Shown here piece after piece: positions 15,770-24,747 of a DNA stretch of 36,454 bases; position 1 is the first letter of the stretch, and every line of letters starts with the position of its first letter. Below the pieces are notes generated by a model. It ran no database searches and had not been told where the DNA came from. It worked only from the letters and a program-made list of their open reading frames with translations. The position numbers and the translations under genes were made by a program. Location of the stretch: NCBI GenBank assembly GCA_004556395.1, contig SFHK01000017.1, positions 1 to 36,454 of the forward strand, given 5' to 3'. Source of the stretch: Clostridiales bacterium. GTDB lineage: Bacteria > Bacillota > Clostridia > Christensenellales > Aristaeellaceae.

Positions 15770-17875
15770 TTATTCCGTTTTCTCGTCGTTTTCCTCTACC
15801 AGCCCACTGCGGTACTGGCTCTTGAGCAGGTTGGCGTAAAAGCCGTCGGCCGCGAGCAGCTGCTCGTGCGTGCCGCGCTCGATGATTTCGCCGCCGTTGA
15901 TAACGAGAATCTGATCGGCCCCGCGAATCGTGGACAGGCGGTGCGCGATCACGAAGCTGGTACGCCCCTTCATCAGCGTCAGCATGGCCTGCTGGATATG
16001 CATTTCGGTGCGGGTGTCGACGGAGCTGGTCGCCTCATCGAGAATCAGCACGGACGGGTCGGCCAGAATGGCGCGGGCGATGGACAGAAGCTGTCTCTGC
16101 CCCTGCGACAGGTTCGCGCCGGCTTCGGCCAGCTCGGTGTCATAGCCCTGCGGCAGGCGCTCGATAAACTCCTCGCAGTTGGCCAGCTTCGCCGCGCGGT
16201 GAATCTGCTCGTCGGTCGCGTCCGGACGGCCATAGGCGATGTTGGCTCGAATCGTTCCGGCGAACAGATACACGTCCTGAAGCACCATGCCCAGGCTCAG
16301 CCGCAGCGGGCGGCGCTGGATGTCCCGGATGTTGATTCCGTCGATGAAAATATCGCCGGAATCGATGTCGTAAAACCGCATCAGCAGATTGACGACGGTG
16401 GTCTTGCCCGCGCCGGTGGGGCCGACGAGCGCGATCGTCTGACCGGGCTTTGCTTCGAATGATACGTTCTTCAGAATCGGGCGCGCCGGATCGTAGCCGA
16501 AGGTGACGTTTCGGAATTCCACGTGTCCCTGCGGATGCGCGAGCGGGTCGGCGTTCGGCGCGTCCGCCGGCTCGGGCTCCACGTCCATCACCTCAAACAC
16601 GCGCTCCGCGCCGGCCAGCGCCGACTGGATGGACGTGACGAGGTTCGCAATCTGGTTGAACGGGTTGGCGAACTGCCGGGAATATTGCAGGAACGACTGA
16701 ATCATGCCGATGGAACCCACGCTGCCGCTCACCACTAAGAAGCCGCCGATGCCGCTCATCAGCGCGTAGGCGAAGTTGTGCACAACGTTCATCAGCGGAC
16801 CCATGGCGGAGGACAGGATGCTGGCGGTCACGCCGGCCTTCGTGAGCTCCTCGTTGGCCTCGTCAAAGTCGTGAATCACGTTTTCCTCGCGGCAGAACAC
16901 CTTCACGACGCGCGCGCCGCTTACCGTTTCCTCCACGATGCCGTTCAGCTCGCCCAGACAGGCCTGCTGCTCCTTGAAGAGCTTGCGCGTGCGCTTGGTC
17001 ACGGTGCGGGCAATCAGCAGGCTCACGGGGATGGTGATGCAGCTGACCAGCGTCAGCTGCCAGCTGAGCCGGAGCATCATATACAGGCACATGACCAGCG
17101 TGATCACGGCGGAGAGAATCTGCGTGATCGAGTTGGACAGCATGCTGGACACGTTGTCCACGTCGTTGGTCAGGCGGCTCATCAGCTGGCCGTGGGGCGT
17201 GGAATCGAAATACCGAAGCGGCAGCGCCTGCAGTTTATCGAATAAGTCGGTACGAATGACGCGCACCGTGTGCTGCGCCACGCGCACCAGCATCAGCTGC
17301 TGGAACAGGGACAGCAGCGTGCCCGCCAGATACAGCCCGCCCAGCTTCAGAAGCAGCTCCATCAGGCGCGCGTTCGCTTCGCCGGTGGAAACGTACAGAA
17401 TCGCGCCGCCGCCCGCCGTGGCCACGGCAAAGTTCGCCAGCGAGAACACAAAGCCCTCGGTCATCAGCTTGCCCGCGTCCTTCTTCAGCCCTTCCCTGTT
17501 CAGGCGGGCGGACAGGAACAGGCCGTTTGAGACGTACACGCCGAACACGCCCGCGGCAATCAGCGCGGGGCTCAGGTTGGTGGCGGCGTTCAGCGCGTCG
17601 ATCAGGCTGCCGGACACGCGCGGCGTGAGCAGCGAGGTAACGGTAGAACCGATCAGCGCCAGAATGGCGGCAATCAGCGGCAGGCGCACCTTGGTCAGGT
17701 AGCCGGACAGGCGGCGCACAACGCCGCGCGCGTCCTTCACCCTGGCGCGCTCCATGCCGCGCGGGCCGGGGCCATGGCCGCGGCCGCCCATCTCCGCGGG
17801 CGCGTAGCGGCGCTTCTTTTCGGGCGTCTTTGTCTCGGGAGCCTTCACATCGGGAGTCTTTACGGGTTCACTCAT
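15770..17875 (-). CDS. ABC exporter half-transporter, catalytic-site subunit (TM288/LmrD type)
   Basis: This 701-aa protein is a fused membrane-ATPase half of a heterodimeric exporter. A Pro/Lys/Gly-rich cytosolic extension (1-60, TPDVKAPETKTPEKKRRYAP) precedes the six-helix ABC_membrane domain (about 70-360). The ATPase domain has Walker A GPTGAGKTT (about 482), signature LSQGQRQ (about 585) and Walker B LILDEATSSVD (about 605) with the catalytic Glu present. LSQGQ plus an intact Glu is typical of the active-Walker-B partner in TM287/288-type pairs. Its ATG overlaps the stop of the partner gene (ATGA). The substrate may be drugs, lipids or peptides; no regulator gene is adjacent. It ends just inside the palindrome array. 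Confidence 0.9.
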   Translation of the reverse strand: MSEPVKTPDVKAPETKTPEKKRRYAPAEMGGRGHGPGPRGMERARVKDARGVVRRLSGYLTKVRLPLIAAILALIGSTVTSLLTPRVSGSLIDALNAATNLSPALIAAGVFGVYVSNGLFLSARLNREGLKKDAGKLMTEGFVFSLANFAVATAGGGAILYVSTGEANARLMELLLKLGGLYLAGTLLSLFQQLMLVRVAQHTVRVIRTDLFDKLQALPLRYFDSTPHGQLMSRLTNDVDNVSSMLSNSITQILSAVITLVMCLYMMLRLSWQLTLVSCITIPVSLLIARTVTKRTRKLFKEQQACLGELNGIVEETVSGARVVKVFCREENVIHDFDEANEELTKAGVTASILSSAMGPLMNVVHNFAYALMSGIGGFLVVSGSVGSIGMIQSFLQYSRQFANPFNQIANLVTSIQSALAGAERVFEVMDVEPEPADAPNADPLAHPQGHVEFRNVTFGYDPARPILKNVSFEAKPGQTIALVGPTGAGKTTVVNLLMRFYDIDSGDIFIDGINIRDIQRRPLRLSLGMVLQDVYLFAGTIRANIAYGRPDATDEQIHRAAKLANCEEFIERLPQGYDTELAEAGANLSQGQRQLLSIARAILADPSVLILDEATSSVDTRTEMHIQQAMLTLMKGRTSFVIAHRLSTIRGADQILVINGGEIIERGTHEQLLAADGFYANLLKSQYRSGLVEENDEKTE

Positions 17876-19599
17876 GCGCGCGCCGCCTCCTCTCCCAGCT
17901 GCGAAACCACGATTTCGCGGTATACCTCGCAGCGCTTTTTCAGCTCTTCATGCTTTCCGGAATCGATCACGCGACCGTTTTCCATCACCAGAATGCGATC
18001 CGCGTCCATCACGGACGAGATGCGCTGCGCGATGATGAACACGGTCATATCGCCGAACGCGCCGCGCAGACCCTTCTGAATCTCCGCCTCGGTCGCAAGG
18101 TCGACCGCGCTGGTGGAGTCGTCCAGAATCAGGATGCGCGGACGCTTGGCCAGCGCGCGGGCGATGCACAGGCGCTGTTTCTGCCCGCCGGACAGGTTCA
18201 CGCCCCGCTGGCCGAGCTCGGTCTGATAGCCGTCCGCCAGCTTTTCCACAAACGGGTCGGCCTGGGCGATTGCGGCGACGTGCCGAATTTCCTCCGGCGA
18301 CGCGTTTTCGTCGCCCCAGCGCAGGTTCTCCTCGATGGTGCCGGTGAACAGCACGCTTTCCTGCAGCGCCACGCCGATCGCGCCGCGCAGCGTGTTCAGA
18401 TGGTATGCGCGCACGTCCCTGCCGTCGATCTTCACGCTGCCCGCCGACGCGTCGTACAGGCGCGGAATCAGCGAAATCAGCGTGGACTTGCCGGAGCCGG
18501 TGGAGCCGAGAATGGCGACCGTCTCGCCCGCGCGGGCGGTAAATGTGATGTCGCTGAGCACATTGCCGCTCTGCCCCGGGTAAGCGAAGCTCACGTGATC
18601 GAACGCCACCTCGCCGCGCGTGACCGCAGCGTCCGCGTCCGAGCCGTCCACAATGTCCGACTGCGTGTTCAGCACCTCCAGCACGCGGCGGATGGACACG
18701 CCCGCGCGGGAGAGGAACATCAGCATGAACGAGGACATGGTAAGCGACATCAGAATCTGCATGATGTAATTGGAGAACGCCATGATCTCGCCCGGCGTCA
18801 GCTCGCCGTGGAAAACCATGCTGCCGCCGAAGGCGTACATCAGAATCATCGTGGCGTTCATGATCAGGTTGATCAGCGGGAAGGCCATGGACATCATCAT
18901 CATGGCGCGCATGGTGGAATCGCACAGATCGTCGTTGGCGACCTTGAACTTCGCCTTCTCATGGTCGGCGCGGGCAAACGCCTTCACCACGCGAATGCCG
19001 GAAAGGTTCTCCTGCATCACAGTGTTCACGCGGTCCAGCTTTTCCTGCATGGACGTGAACAGCGGGCGGCCGCGCTTAAGCAGGAACACGATCATCGCCG
19101 TCAGGAACGGAATCGCCGCCAGCACCACCAGCGACAGCTTCGCGTTCAGCACCAGCACCATCACCACGCCGCCGATGCACAGAAACGGCGCGCGCACCAG
19201 CATGCGGATGCAGGTGGTGAACGCGTTCTGAATCTGCGTCACGTCGTTCGTCGTACGCGTGACCAGCGAGCCGGTCTTGAACCGGTCAATGTCGGAAAAC
19301 GAGAACGACTGAATGCGCCGGTACAGGTCGCTGCGCAGGTCGCGCGCAAAGCCGTAGCCCGCGCGGGTGGAGAAATACATGTTGCCCAGGCCGCCGGTAA
19401 CGCCCAGCAGCGCGCACACGAACATCAATATGCACGTGCGCACGATGTACGCCTTGTCCGCGTTCGCCACGCCCACGTCGATCACGCGGCTCATCAGCGC
19501 CGGCTGCATCAGATCCATCGCGACCTCCAGCAGCATGAACAGCGGCGCGAGCAGCGTCGGCAGCATGTACGGCTTCAGGTACTTGAACAGTTTCTTCAA
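17872..19599 (-). CDS. ABC exporter half-transporter, degenerate-site subunit (TM287/LmrC type)
   Basis: This 575-aa half-transporter has a six-helix membrane domain (about 15-310) and an ATPase domain with Walker A GSTGSGKST (about 363), signature LSGGQKQ (about 466) and Walker B LILDDSTSAVD (about 486). Asp replaces the catalytic Glu, and His of the H-loop is replaced by Gln in IIAQRISSV. These are the substitutions expected of the degenerate-site partner in heterodimeric exporters. The only possible start is TTG at 19599, because an in-frame TAA lies 18 nt upstream; AAGGAAG is about 10 nt before it. First gene of a two-gene operon, with its promoter at 19633-19661. Confidence 0.9.
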   Translation of the reverse strand: MKKLFKYLKPYMLPTLLAPLFMLLEVAMDLMQPALMSRVIDVGVANADKAYIVRTCILMFVCALLGVTGGLGNMYFSTRAGYGFARDLRSDLYRRIQSFSFSDIDRFKTGSLVTRTTNDVTQIQNAFTTCIRMLVRAPFLCIGGVVMVLVLNAKLSLVVLAAIPFLTAMIVFLLKRGRPLFTSMQEKLDRVNTVMQENLSGIRVVKAFARADHEKAKFKVANDDLCDSTMRAMMMMSMAFPLINLIMNATMILMYAFGGSMVFHGELTPGEIMAFSNYIMQILMSLTMSSFMLMFLSRAGVSIRRVLEVLNTQSDIVDGSDADAAVTRGEVAFDHVSFAYPGQSGNVLSDITFTARAGETVAILGSTGSGKSTLISLIPRLYDASAGSVKIDGRDVRAYHLNTLRGAIGVALQESVLFTGTIEENLRWGDENASPEEIRHVAAIAQADPFVEKLADGYQTELGQRGVNLSGGQKQRLCIARALAKRPRILILDDSTSAVDLATEAEIQKGLRGAFGDMTVFIIAQRISSVMDADRILVMENGRVIDSGKHEELKKRCEVYREIVVSQLGEEAARA

Positions 19600-19632
19600 G
19601 TCCGCTTCACTTCCTTATGGATGAATAGGAGT

Positions 19633-19661
19633 ATTGTGCCATAAATCCGGCGCTTTGTCTA
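19633..19661 (-). promoter_or_regulatory. Probable promoter of the ABC exporter operon
   Basis: On the minus strand TAGACA (19661-19656), a 17-nt spacer and CACAAT (19638-19633) lie about 34 nt before the TTG start. Spacing is ideal and each box differs from consensus at one or two positions. Confidence 0.4.
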
Positions 19662-19848
19662 CGCATCTGGCGTTAAACCGAAAACATAAAGATAACGTCT
19701 TCGTCCAACCGTTCGGTCTGCCGCTTCGTCGCTCCGTACATATGCACAGATATTGCGTGCGTATATCAGTAGTTTATATAAAACGCTGCTCAAAAAGCAA
19801 CATTCAGACAACATTGTGTGCGATTTGCAATATTAACATTGAAATTAA

Positions 19849-19865
19849 ACAGTTGATCAAACTGT
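19849..19865. promoter_or_regulatory. Operator-like dyad upstream of the polysaccharide-use operon
   Basis: ACAGTT-GATCA-AACTGT is a perfect 6+6 inverted repeat in the AT-rich gap between the divergent exporter and carbohydrate operons. It ends 22 bp before the -35 box of the strong promoter and overlaps a second possible -10 (TATAAT 19865-19870). A dimeric regulator could bind here; no regulator gene is in the window. The rest of the gap (19662-19848) shows no gene. Confidence 0.35.
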
Positions 19866-19886
19866 ATAATTCTTTTCGATATATTC

Positions 19887-19916
19887 TTGACATTTTTGAT
19901 TTTTCCATGTTATAAT
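19887..19916 (+). promoter_or_regulatory. Consensus promoter of the carbohydrate-use operon
   Basis: TTGACA (19887-19892), an 18-nt T-rich spacer and TATAAT (19911-19916) match both sigma-A boxes perfectly. It is the best promoter in the window and precedes the five-gene operon, with a leader of about 60 nt containing a hairpin. Such a strong promoter implies control by repression, by the leader, or by catabolite control. Confidence 0.8.
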
Positions 19917-19931
19917 GATAATCGTAAGGCA

Positions 19932-19962
19932 GTGCCCGAAACGCGCATGTCAAACCGGGCAC
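19932..19962 (+). promoter_or_regulatory. Leader hairpin in the 5' UTR of the carbohydrate operon
   Basis: GTGCCCG (19932-19938) and CGGGCAC (19956-19962) form a perfect 7-bp GC-rich stem around a 17-nt loop, about 15 nt downstream of the -10 box and 20 nt before the ATG. There is no T-run, so it is not a terminator. It could protect the mRNA 5' end or modulate ribosome access. Confidence 0.45.
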
Positions 19963-19982
19963 GGCGGAAGGGCACATATAAT

Positions 19983-21665
19983 ATGAAGGAATACTATCTC
20001 CCCATTGTAAAGGCCTGCGACCGGGGCGTCGCGTCCATGCTTTCCCGCATATGCGTGGATCCGGACAATTTTTATCGCGGCACGCTGGACGACATGACCT
20101 ATCTGACCGAGCCGGACGCTGGATGCGGCCTGATTCATGGCTGCCTCGTGGCGTACTCCTGCGCCGAAAGCCGTTATTATCGCGACCCGGAGATGCTCAG
20201 GGCTGTCCGCGGCGCGTGCGAAATGCTTCTGCGCACGCTGCATCCCGACGGAACCGTCGACTTCCTCGCCACCAACTACTACACGCCCGCGACCTTTGAA
20301 ATTCAGGCGTTCTGCCGCGGCTACAACTGCTTTGTGCGCTACATGCAGGGAACCGCCGAGGAAGAGGAAACGAAGGCGCTGCTCCTTCGCACGCTGGAAA
20401 AGCTGGCCTCCGGCTGCCTGAACGGCGGCTTCCACACGCCGAACCACCGCTGGGTGGAGTGTGGCGCGATGCTGATGAGCTACAACATCCTCGGCTGGCC
20501 GGAGCTTCTGAAAAAGGTAAAGAGCTACCTGTCCGAGGGAATCGACTGCGACGAATACGGCGAATTTACCGAGCGCAGCATGGGCTGCTACAATCCCATC
20601 AACGTCAATTCCATGATGGTCATGGCCGAGGAAGGCCATATGCCAGAGCTGTACGAATACGCAAAAAAGAACCTCGACCTCACCTTCCAGTATCTGGACG
20701 GCGACGGCACGCTGTTCACGCGCAATTCCCGCCGGCAGGACAAGGGCAGCGAACGCTATTATCCCGCGCACAACTGGTATTTCCTGTACCTGTGGGCGGG
20801 CGAATTGTTTGGAAACCGCAGGTATCTGAAATTCGCGCGCGACATGGTGGAGCGCAATCTTCAGCTCGGTCTCGGCGTGCCCGGCTGCCTGTGGCTGTAT
20901 CTTCTGCGCCCGCAGCTGAAGGAGCTCGCTCCCGACCTGTCGGACGTGACGATTGCCGACCATTACCACGCGTTCTATCCCAATTCCAACATTCTGCGCG
21001 TGCGCAAGGGCGACTTCAGCTACACGCTGGTCGCGAACAATCCGGACTTTCTGCACGTAAAATTCGGCGAAGCGATGATGACGGTGCGCATGTGCTCGTC
21101 GTTCTTCGCCGTCGCCCAGTTCGTGCCGGAAAAAATCGAAAAGACGGAAACCGGCTACCGCATGACCTTCCGCGGCCATGGCGAATACAAGGGGCTCTTC
21201 CCCGAGCCGCCCGAGACGTCCGACTGGTTCAAGATGGATCACAGCCTGCGCCCGGTGCTGCATTCGTGCGATCTGGACTACACGCTGGACGTAGTCGACC
21301 TTCCGGACGGCGTGCGCCTGAACATCCGCGTGGACAACACGCCGCGCGTGCCCTTCAAGCTGGAATTCGCCATCGAAGCGGGCACGCGGCTGGAAACCGA
21401 CAACGTGATCATGGACACCGCGGCCGGCGGCTCCATCGCCATAAAGGAAGGCCGCGCGCGGCTGGAAAACGTGCGCACCGGCAGCGAAATCACACTGACG
21501 GGTCTGTTCGCCGAGCACATGTATCACCGCACGATGCGCGGCAGCATTCCGCCCGCCGAGGGCGCGTTCACGCTGTACGCCACCGGCTATTCGCCCATCG
21601 ACCGCACGGTCGAAATGCATTTTTTCAAGAGAACACACGCCCGCGCCATGCGCGAAAAAGTCTGA
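19983..21665 (+). CDS. Putative polysaccharide-active enzyme, alpha-toroid plus beta-sandwich, family not recognised
   Basis: This 560-aa protein starts MKEYYLPIVKACDRGVASML at ATG 19983; the frame runs further up but only through the promoter and leader. It has no signal peptide, so it acts in the cytoplasm. Residues 1-330 are helical hairpins rich in Trp, Tyr and His (TPATFEIQAFCRGYNCFVRY, GGFHTPNHRWVECGAM, YYPAHNWYFLYLWAGELFG). This is the look of (alpha/alpha)n toroids in heparinase-like lyases and unsaturated glycuronyl hydrolases. Residues 340-555 are beta-rich, as in the C-terminal sandwich of such lyases. It is first in an operon with GH105 and an oligosaccharide importer, so it probably acts on the imported uronic-acid oligosaccharide. 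I cannot place it in a CAZy family. Confidence 0.65.
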   Translation: MKEYYLPIVKACDRGVASMLSRICVDPDNFYRGTLDDMTYLTEPDAGCGLIHGCLVAYSCAESRYYRDPEMLRAVRGACEMLLRTLHPDGTVDFLATNYYTPATFEIQAFCRGYNCFVRYMQGTAEEEETKALLLRTLEKLASGCLNGGFHTPNHRWVECGAMLMSYNILGWPELLKKVKSYLSEGIDCDEYGEFTERSMGCYNPINVNSMMVMAEEGHMPELYEYAKKNLDLTFQYLDGDGTLFTRNSRRQDKGSERYYPAHNWYFLYLWAGELFGNRRYLKFARDMVERNLQLGLGVPGCLWLYLLRPQLKELAPDLSDVTIADHYHAFYPNSNILRVRKGDFSYTLVANNPDFLHVKFGEAMMTVRMCSSFFAVAQFVPEKIEKTETGYRMTFRGHGEYKGLFPEPPETSDWFKMDHSLRPVLHSCDLDYTLDVVDLPDGVRLNIRVDNTPRVPFKLEFAIEAGTRLETDNVIMDTAAGGSIAIKEGRARLENVRTGSEITLTGLFAEHMYHRTMRGSIPPAEGAFTLYATGYSPIDRTVEMHFFKRTHARAMREKV

Positions 21666-21681
21666 CGGGAGGAACCCTACG

Positions 21682-22770
21682 ATGAAATTTGACCGCAACC
21701 AGCTTCTGACGCTTTCCCGCAAAATCCTCGACGGCATTATGGATGAAAACAATCATGAATCCTTTACGTCCCGCGACGGCCACCACTATATGTATAACTG
21801 GGACTGGTTTCAGGGCGTAGCGCTGTTCGGCATTTACCGCTGCTGGCGCGAGACCGGCGAACAGGCCGCCTTCGATTACCTGATAAAATGGTTCGACGAG
21901 CACATCGAGCGCGGTCTGCCCGGCAAGAACGTGAACAGCATGTCCCCCTGCCTCACGCTGTCCTTCCTGTGGGAGCACACGGGCAACGAAAAATATCTGG
22001 AAATCTGCCGCGAGTGGGCGGAATACGCCATGTACAAGCTGCCGCGCACCACCGAGGGCGGCATTCAGCACGTGACCATCGATTCCGACAACTATCAGCA
22101 GCTGTGGGACGACACGCTGTATATGACGGTGCTGTTCCTTTCCCGCATGGGTCGCCTGCTTAAAAAAGACGAATATCTGCAGGAGAGTGCAAAGCAGTTC
22201 CTCGTGCACGTAAAATATCTGAGCGACCTGAAGACCGGCCTGTTCTTCCACGGCTGGTCGTTCGAGAGCAATGATCACTTCGCCGGCGCGCTGTGGGGAC
22301 GCGGAAACGCGTGGTACACGGCGGGTCTGGTGGACTATCTCGATCTGGCCGAGATTCCCGCCTGCGTGCGCGATTTTCTGGTTTCCGCGCTCGACCGGCA
22401 GACGGAAGCGCTGGAGCGCTATCAGGACGCGGACGGCTTCTGGCACACGCTGATCGACCACATGGAGGATTCCTACGCCGAGTCCTCCGCGACGGCCGGG
22501 TTCGCCTACGGCATCATGAAGGCGGCGCGGCTGGGCTACATTCCCGCCTCGCGCATGGAAATGGGACGCAGGGGCCTTGCCGCCGTGCTTTCCCAGATCG
22601 ACGAGAAGGGCATCGTGCACGGCGTATCCGCGGGCACCTGTCTGCGCGGCTCGCTGGACTACTACCGCGGCATTCGACTGAGCGCACAGCCCTACGGCCA
22701 GTCGATGGCGCTCCTCGCCATCACCGAAGCGCTTTCGCAGGAGGGCTCTGACACAGTAAAAAAAGAATAA
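21682..22770 (+). CDS. GH105 unsaturated glycuronyl (rhamnogalacturonyl) hydrolase
   Basis: This 362-aa cytoplasmic enzyme belongs to the YteR/YesR family, which removes the 4,5-unsaturated uronic acid left on oligosaccharides by polysaccharide lyases. The six-hairpin toroid shows the family landmarks YNWDWFQGVALFGIYRCW, LWDDTLYMTVLFLSRMG (Asp143/Asp144, matching the catalytic Asp of YteR), FHGWSFESNDHFAGALWGRG and ESSATAGFAYGI. Length agrees with the family (about 370 aa). GGGAGGA stands 9 nt before the ATG, 16 nt after the preceding stop. The presence of this gene implies that a lyase acts on the polymer, either outside this window or through the preceding unknown enzyme. Confidence 0.9.
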   Translation: MKFDRNQLLTLSRKILDGIMDENNHESFTSRDGHHYMYNWDWFQGVALFGIYRCWRETGEQAAFDYLIKWFDEHIERGLPGKNVNSMSPCLTLSFLWEHTGNEKYLEICREWAEYAMYKLPRTTEGGIQHVTIDSDNYQQLWDDTLYMTVLFLSRMGRLLKKDEYLQESAKQFLVHVKYLSDLKTGLFFHGWSFESNDHFAGALWGRGNAWYTAGLVDYLDLAEIPACVRDFLVSALDRQTEALERYQDADGFWHTLIDHMEDSYAESSATAGFAYGIMKAARLGYIPASRMEMGRRGLAAVLSQIDEKGIVHGVSAGTCLRGSLDYYRGIRLSAQPYGQSMALLAITEALSQEGSDTVKKE

Positions 22771-22785
22771 TAGGAGGTATAAACT

Positions 22786-23751
22786 ATGGTTCACACCTCT
22801 GCCGTCCCGCCGCCGAAGGCTTCCCTTCGGGGGCGGGCGCGCAACAAGCTCCGCCTGATGGGTCGGTTCTGGCAGCTGTATCTGCTGCTTCTGCCGCCGA
22901 TCATCACCACGTTCATCTGGCACTACATTCCCCTCTACGGCGTACTCATCGGCTTCAAGGACTATTCCTCCAATCTCGGCATTCTCGGCAGCCCATGGTA
23001 TGGACTGGGTCACTTCAAGTGGTTTTTCTCGCGCCCCAGCTTCTACGCCATACTCTGGAACACGATTCGCATTTCCCTTTACTCGTTTGCCACGTTCCCC
23101 TGCGCGATTATCTTCGCGCTGATGATCAACGAACTGACCAACCGCGCCTTTAAAAAGACGGTGCAGATGATCTCCTACATGCCGCACTTCATCTCGACGG
23201 TGGTCGTCTGCTCGATGATTCACATGTTCTTCAACGCCTCCACCGGCGTTGTGAACCAGATCATCCGCTCGCTCGGCGGGCAGCCGGTCGAATTTCTGTA
23301 CAGCACCTCCGCCTTTGACCATCTCTACATCTGGTCGGGCGTGTGGCAGGGACTCGGCTGGGGCACCATCATCTACCTTGCCAACCTGTCCAACGTGTCT
23401 CCCGACCTGATCGAGGCCGCGCGCTTAGACGGCGCCAGCCGAATGGACATCGTCATCCACGTCAACATCCCGACCATCCTGCCGACAATCGTAATCATGC
23501 TCATCCTTCGCATCGGCTCCATCATGGGCGTAGGCTTTGAAAAGGTCTTCCTGCTTCAGACCCAGCGCAACATCTCGGTCAGCCGCGTGATTTCCACATA
23601 CGTATACGAGCTCACGCTCGGCTCCGGCGGTTCGACCACCTACTGGGATACCTCAACGGCCATCGGCCTGTTCAACTCCATCGTGAACCTGCTTTTGATC
23701 ATCATGACCAACACCATCGCGCGCCGCATCTCCGAGATCACGCTGTGGTAG
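22786..23751 (+). CDS. ABC sugar importer permease, LplB type
   Basis: This 321-aa inner-membrane permease of a CUT1-type oligosaccharide importer has a basic N-terminal tail, RFWQLYLLLLPPIITTFIWH as first helix, and about six helices in all. The EAA loop is DLIEAARLDGASRMDIVIHV followed by NIPTILPT, the contact to the ATPase. LplB-like proteins pair with YtcP-like permeases and are linked to polysaccharide loci of Bacillota. TAGGAGG precedes the ATG and the gap to GH105 is 15 nt. No ATPase gene is in the operon, so a shared MsmX-type ATPase encoded elsewhere would power it. Confidence 0.9.
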   Translation: MVHTSAVPPPKASLRGRARNKLRLMGRFWQLYLLLLPPIITTFIWHYIPLYGVLIGFKDYSSNLGILGSPWYGLGHFKWFFSRPSFYAILWNTIRISLYSFATFPCAIIFALMINELTNRAFKKTVQMISYMPHFISTVVVCSMIHMFFNASTGVVNQIIRSLGGQPVEFLYSTSAFDHLYIWSGVWQGLGWGTIIYLANLSNVSPDLIEAARLDGASRMDIVIHVNIPTILPTIVIMLILRIGSIMGVGFEKVFLLQTQRNISVSRVISTYVYELTLGSGGSTTYWDTSTAIGLFNSIVNLLLIIMTNTIARRISEITLW

Positions 23752-23769
23752 GAAAGGAGGAACGCCATC

Positions 23770-24705
23770 ATGATGAAAGCAAAAGCGCTCGTACCGAAGC
23801 ATAACCGCATTCGGCGCTCCCGCGGCGACATCGTGTTTGACATCATCAATGTCATCATCGTTGTGCTTATCACCCTCACGATGATTTACCCGATGTGGTA
23901 CGTAATCATCGTGTCGTTCGCAACGCCGGAGGAGGCCGTCATGGGCCGCCTGTACATATGGCCGAAAACGTTCACGCTGGAGGCCTATGAAAAGGTGTTC
24001 GAAAACAAGGACATCTGGACGGGCTATCTGAACACCATCATCTACACCGTCGCGCACACGCTGTACGTGCTGATTCTCACCGTTCCGCCGGCCTACGCGC
24101 TCAGCAAAAAGCAGCTGCCGGGGCGCGTGGCCATCACGTGGTACTTCTTCGCCACCATGTTCATCAGCGGCGGCCTGATTCCCTCCTACATGCTGAACAA
24201 GTCGCTGGGAATCATCAACTCGCGCTGGATCATGATCCTCGGCATGGGCGTAGGCTATTCGAATCTGGTCATCACGCGAACGTATTACCAGACGTCGATT
24301 CCCACCGAGGTATACGAATCGGCCTACATCGACGGCGCGACCGAATGGCAGACCTTCCTGATGATCGCCATTCCCCTGTCGGGCGCGATTATCGCGGTCA
24401 TGGCGCTGTACGCCGCCGTCGGCACCTGGGGCAGCTGGTATACCGCCTTCATATATATTACCGACCAGAAGAAGTGGCCGCTGCAGCTGCGCTTAAGGCA
24501 GATACTGATTCTCGACAGCACGCAGTCCCTCGACATCTACTCCATGACCGAAGAAGACATTGCCCAGATGCAACATCAGGCCTTCCTTATGACGACCGTG
24601 AAATACGCCATCATCTTCGTCGCCTGTCTGCCGATGCTCGTGCTCTATCCCTTCGTGCAGAAGTACTTCGTAAAGGGCGTCATGATCGGCTCCGTCAAGG
24701 GCTAA
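23770..24705 (+). CDS. ABC sugar importer permease, YtcP/LplC type
   Basis: This 311-aa second permease of the importer has the usual N-terminal helix (DIINVIIVVLITLTMIYPMW), five further helices and the EAA loop PTEVYESAYIDGATEWQTFL followed by MIAIPLSG. It also has the family insertion IYITDQKKWPLQLRLRQIL. AAAGGAGG lies 8 nt before the first of two adjacent ATGs (23770, 23773). It lies 18 nt after the LplB-type gene and forms the heterodimeric channel with it. Confidence 0.9.
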   Translation: MMKAKALVPKHNRIRRSRGDIVFDIINVIIVVLITLTMIYPMWYVIIVSFATPEEAVMGRLYIWPKTFTLEAYEKVFENKDIWTGYLNTIIYTVAHTLYVLILTVPPAYALSKKQLPGRVAITWYFFATMFISGGLIPSYMLNKSLGIINSRWIMILGMGVGYSNLVITRTYYQTSIPTEVYESAYIDGATEWQTFLMIAIPLSGAIIAVMALYAAVGTWGSWYTAFIYITDQKKWPLQLRLRQILILDSTQSLDIYSMTEEDIAQMQHQAFLMTTVKYAIIFVACLPMLVLYPFVQKYFVKGVMIGSVKG

Positions 24706-24747
24706 GCCTGCGCATAACGACCAAAAGATCGAAAGGAGACACATCCC

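Noticed and set aside
17830..19644. 604-codon plus-strand frame rich in His, Gln and Arg
   Set aside because: It is antisense to the ABC exporter gene, which has all ATPase motifs.
19887..19982. Upstream extension of the toroid enzyme to a TTG
   Set aside because: It would start within the -35 box of the consensus promoter; ATG 19983 opens the conserved-looking part.
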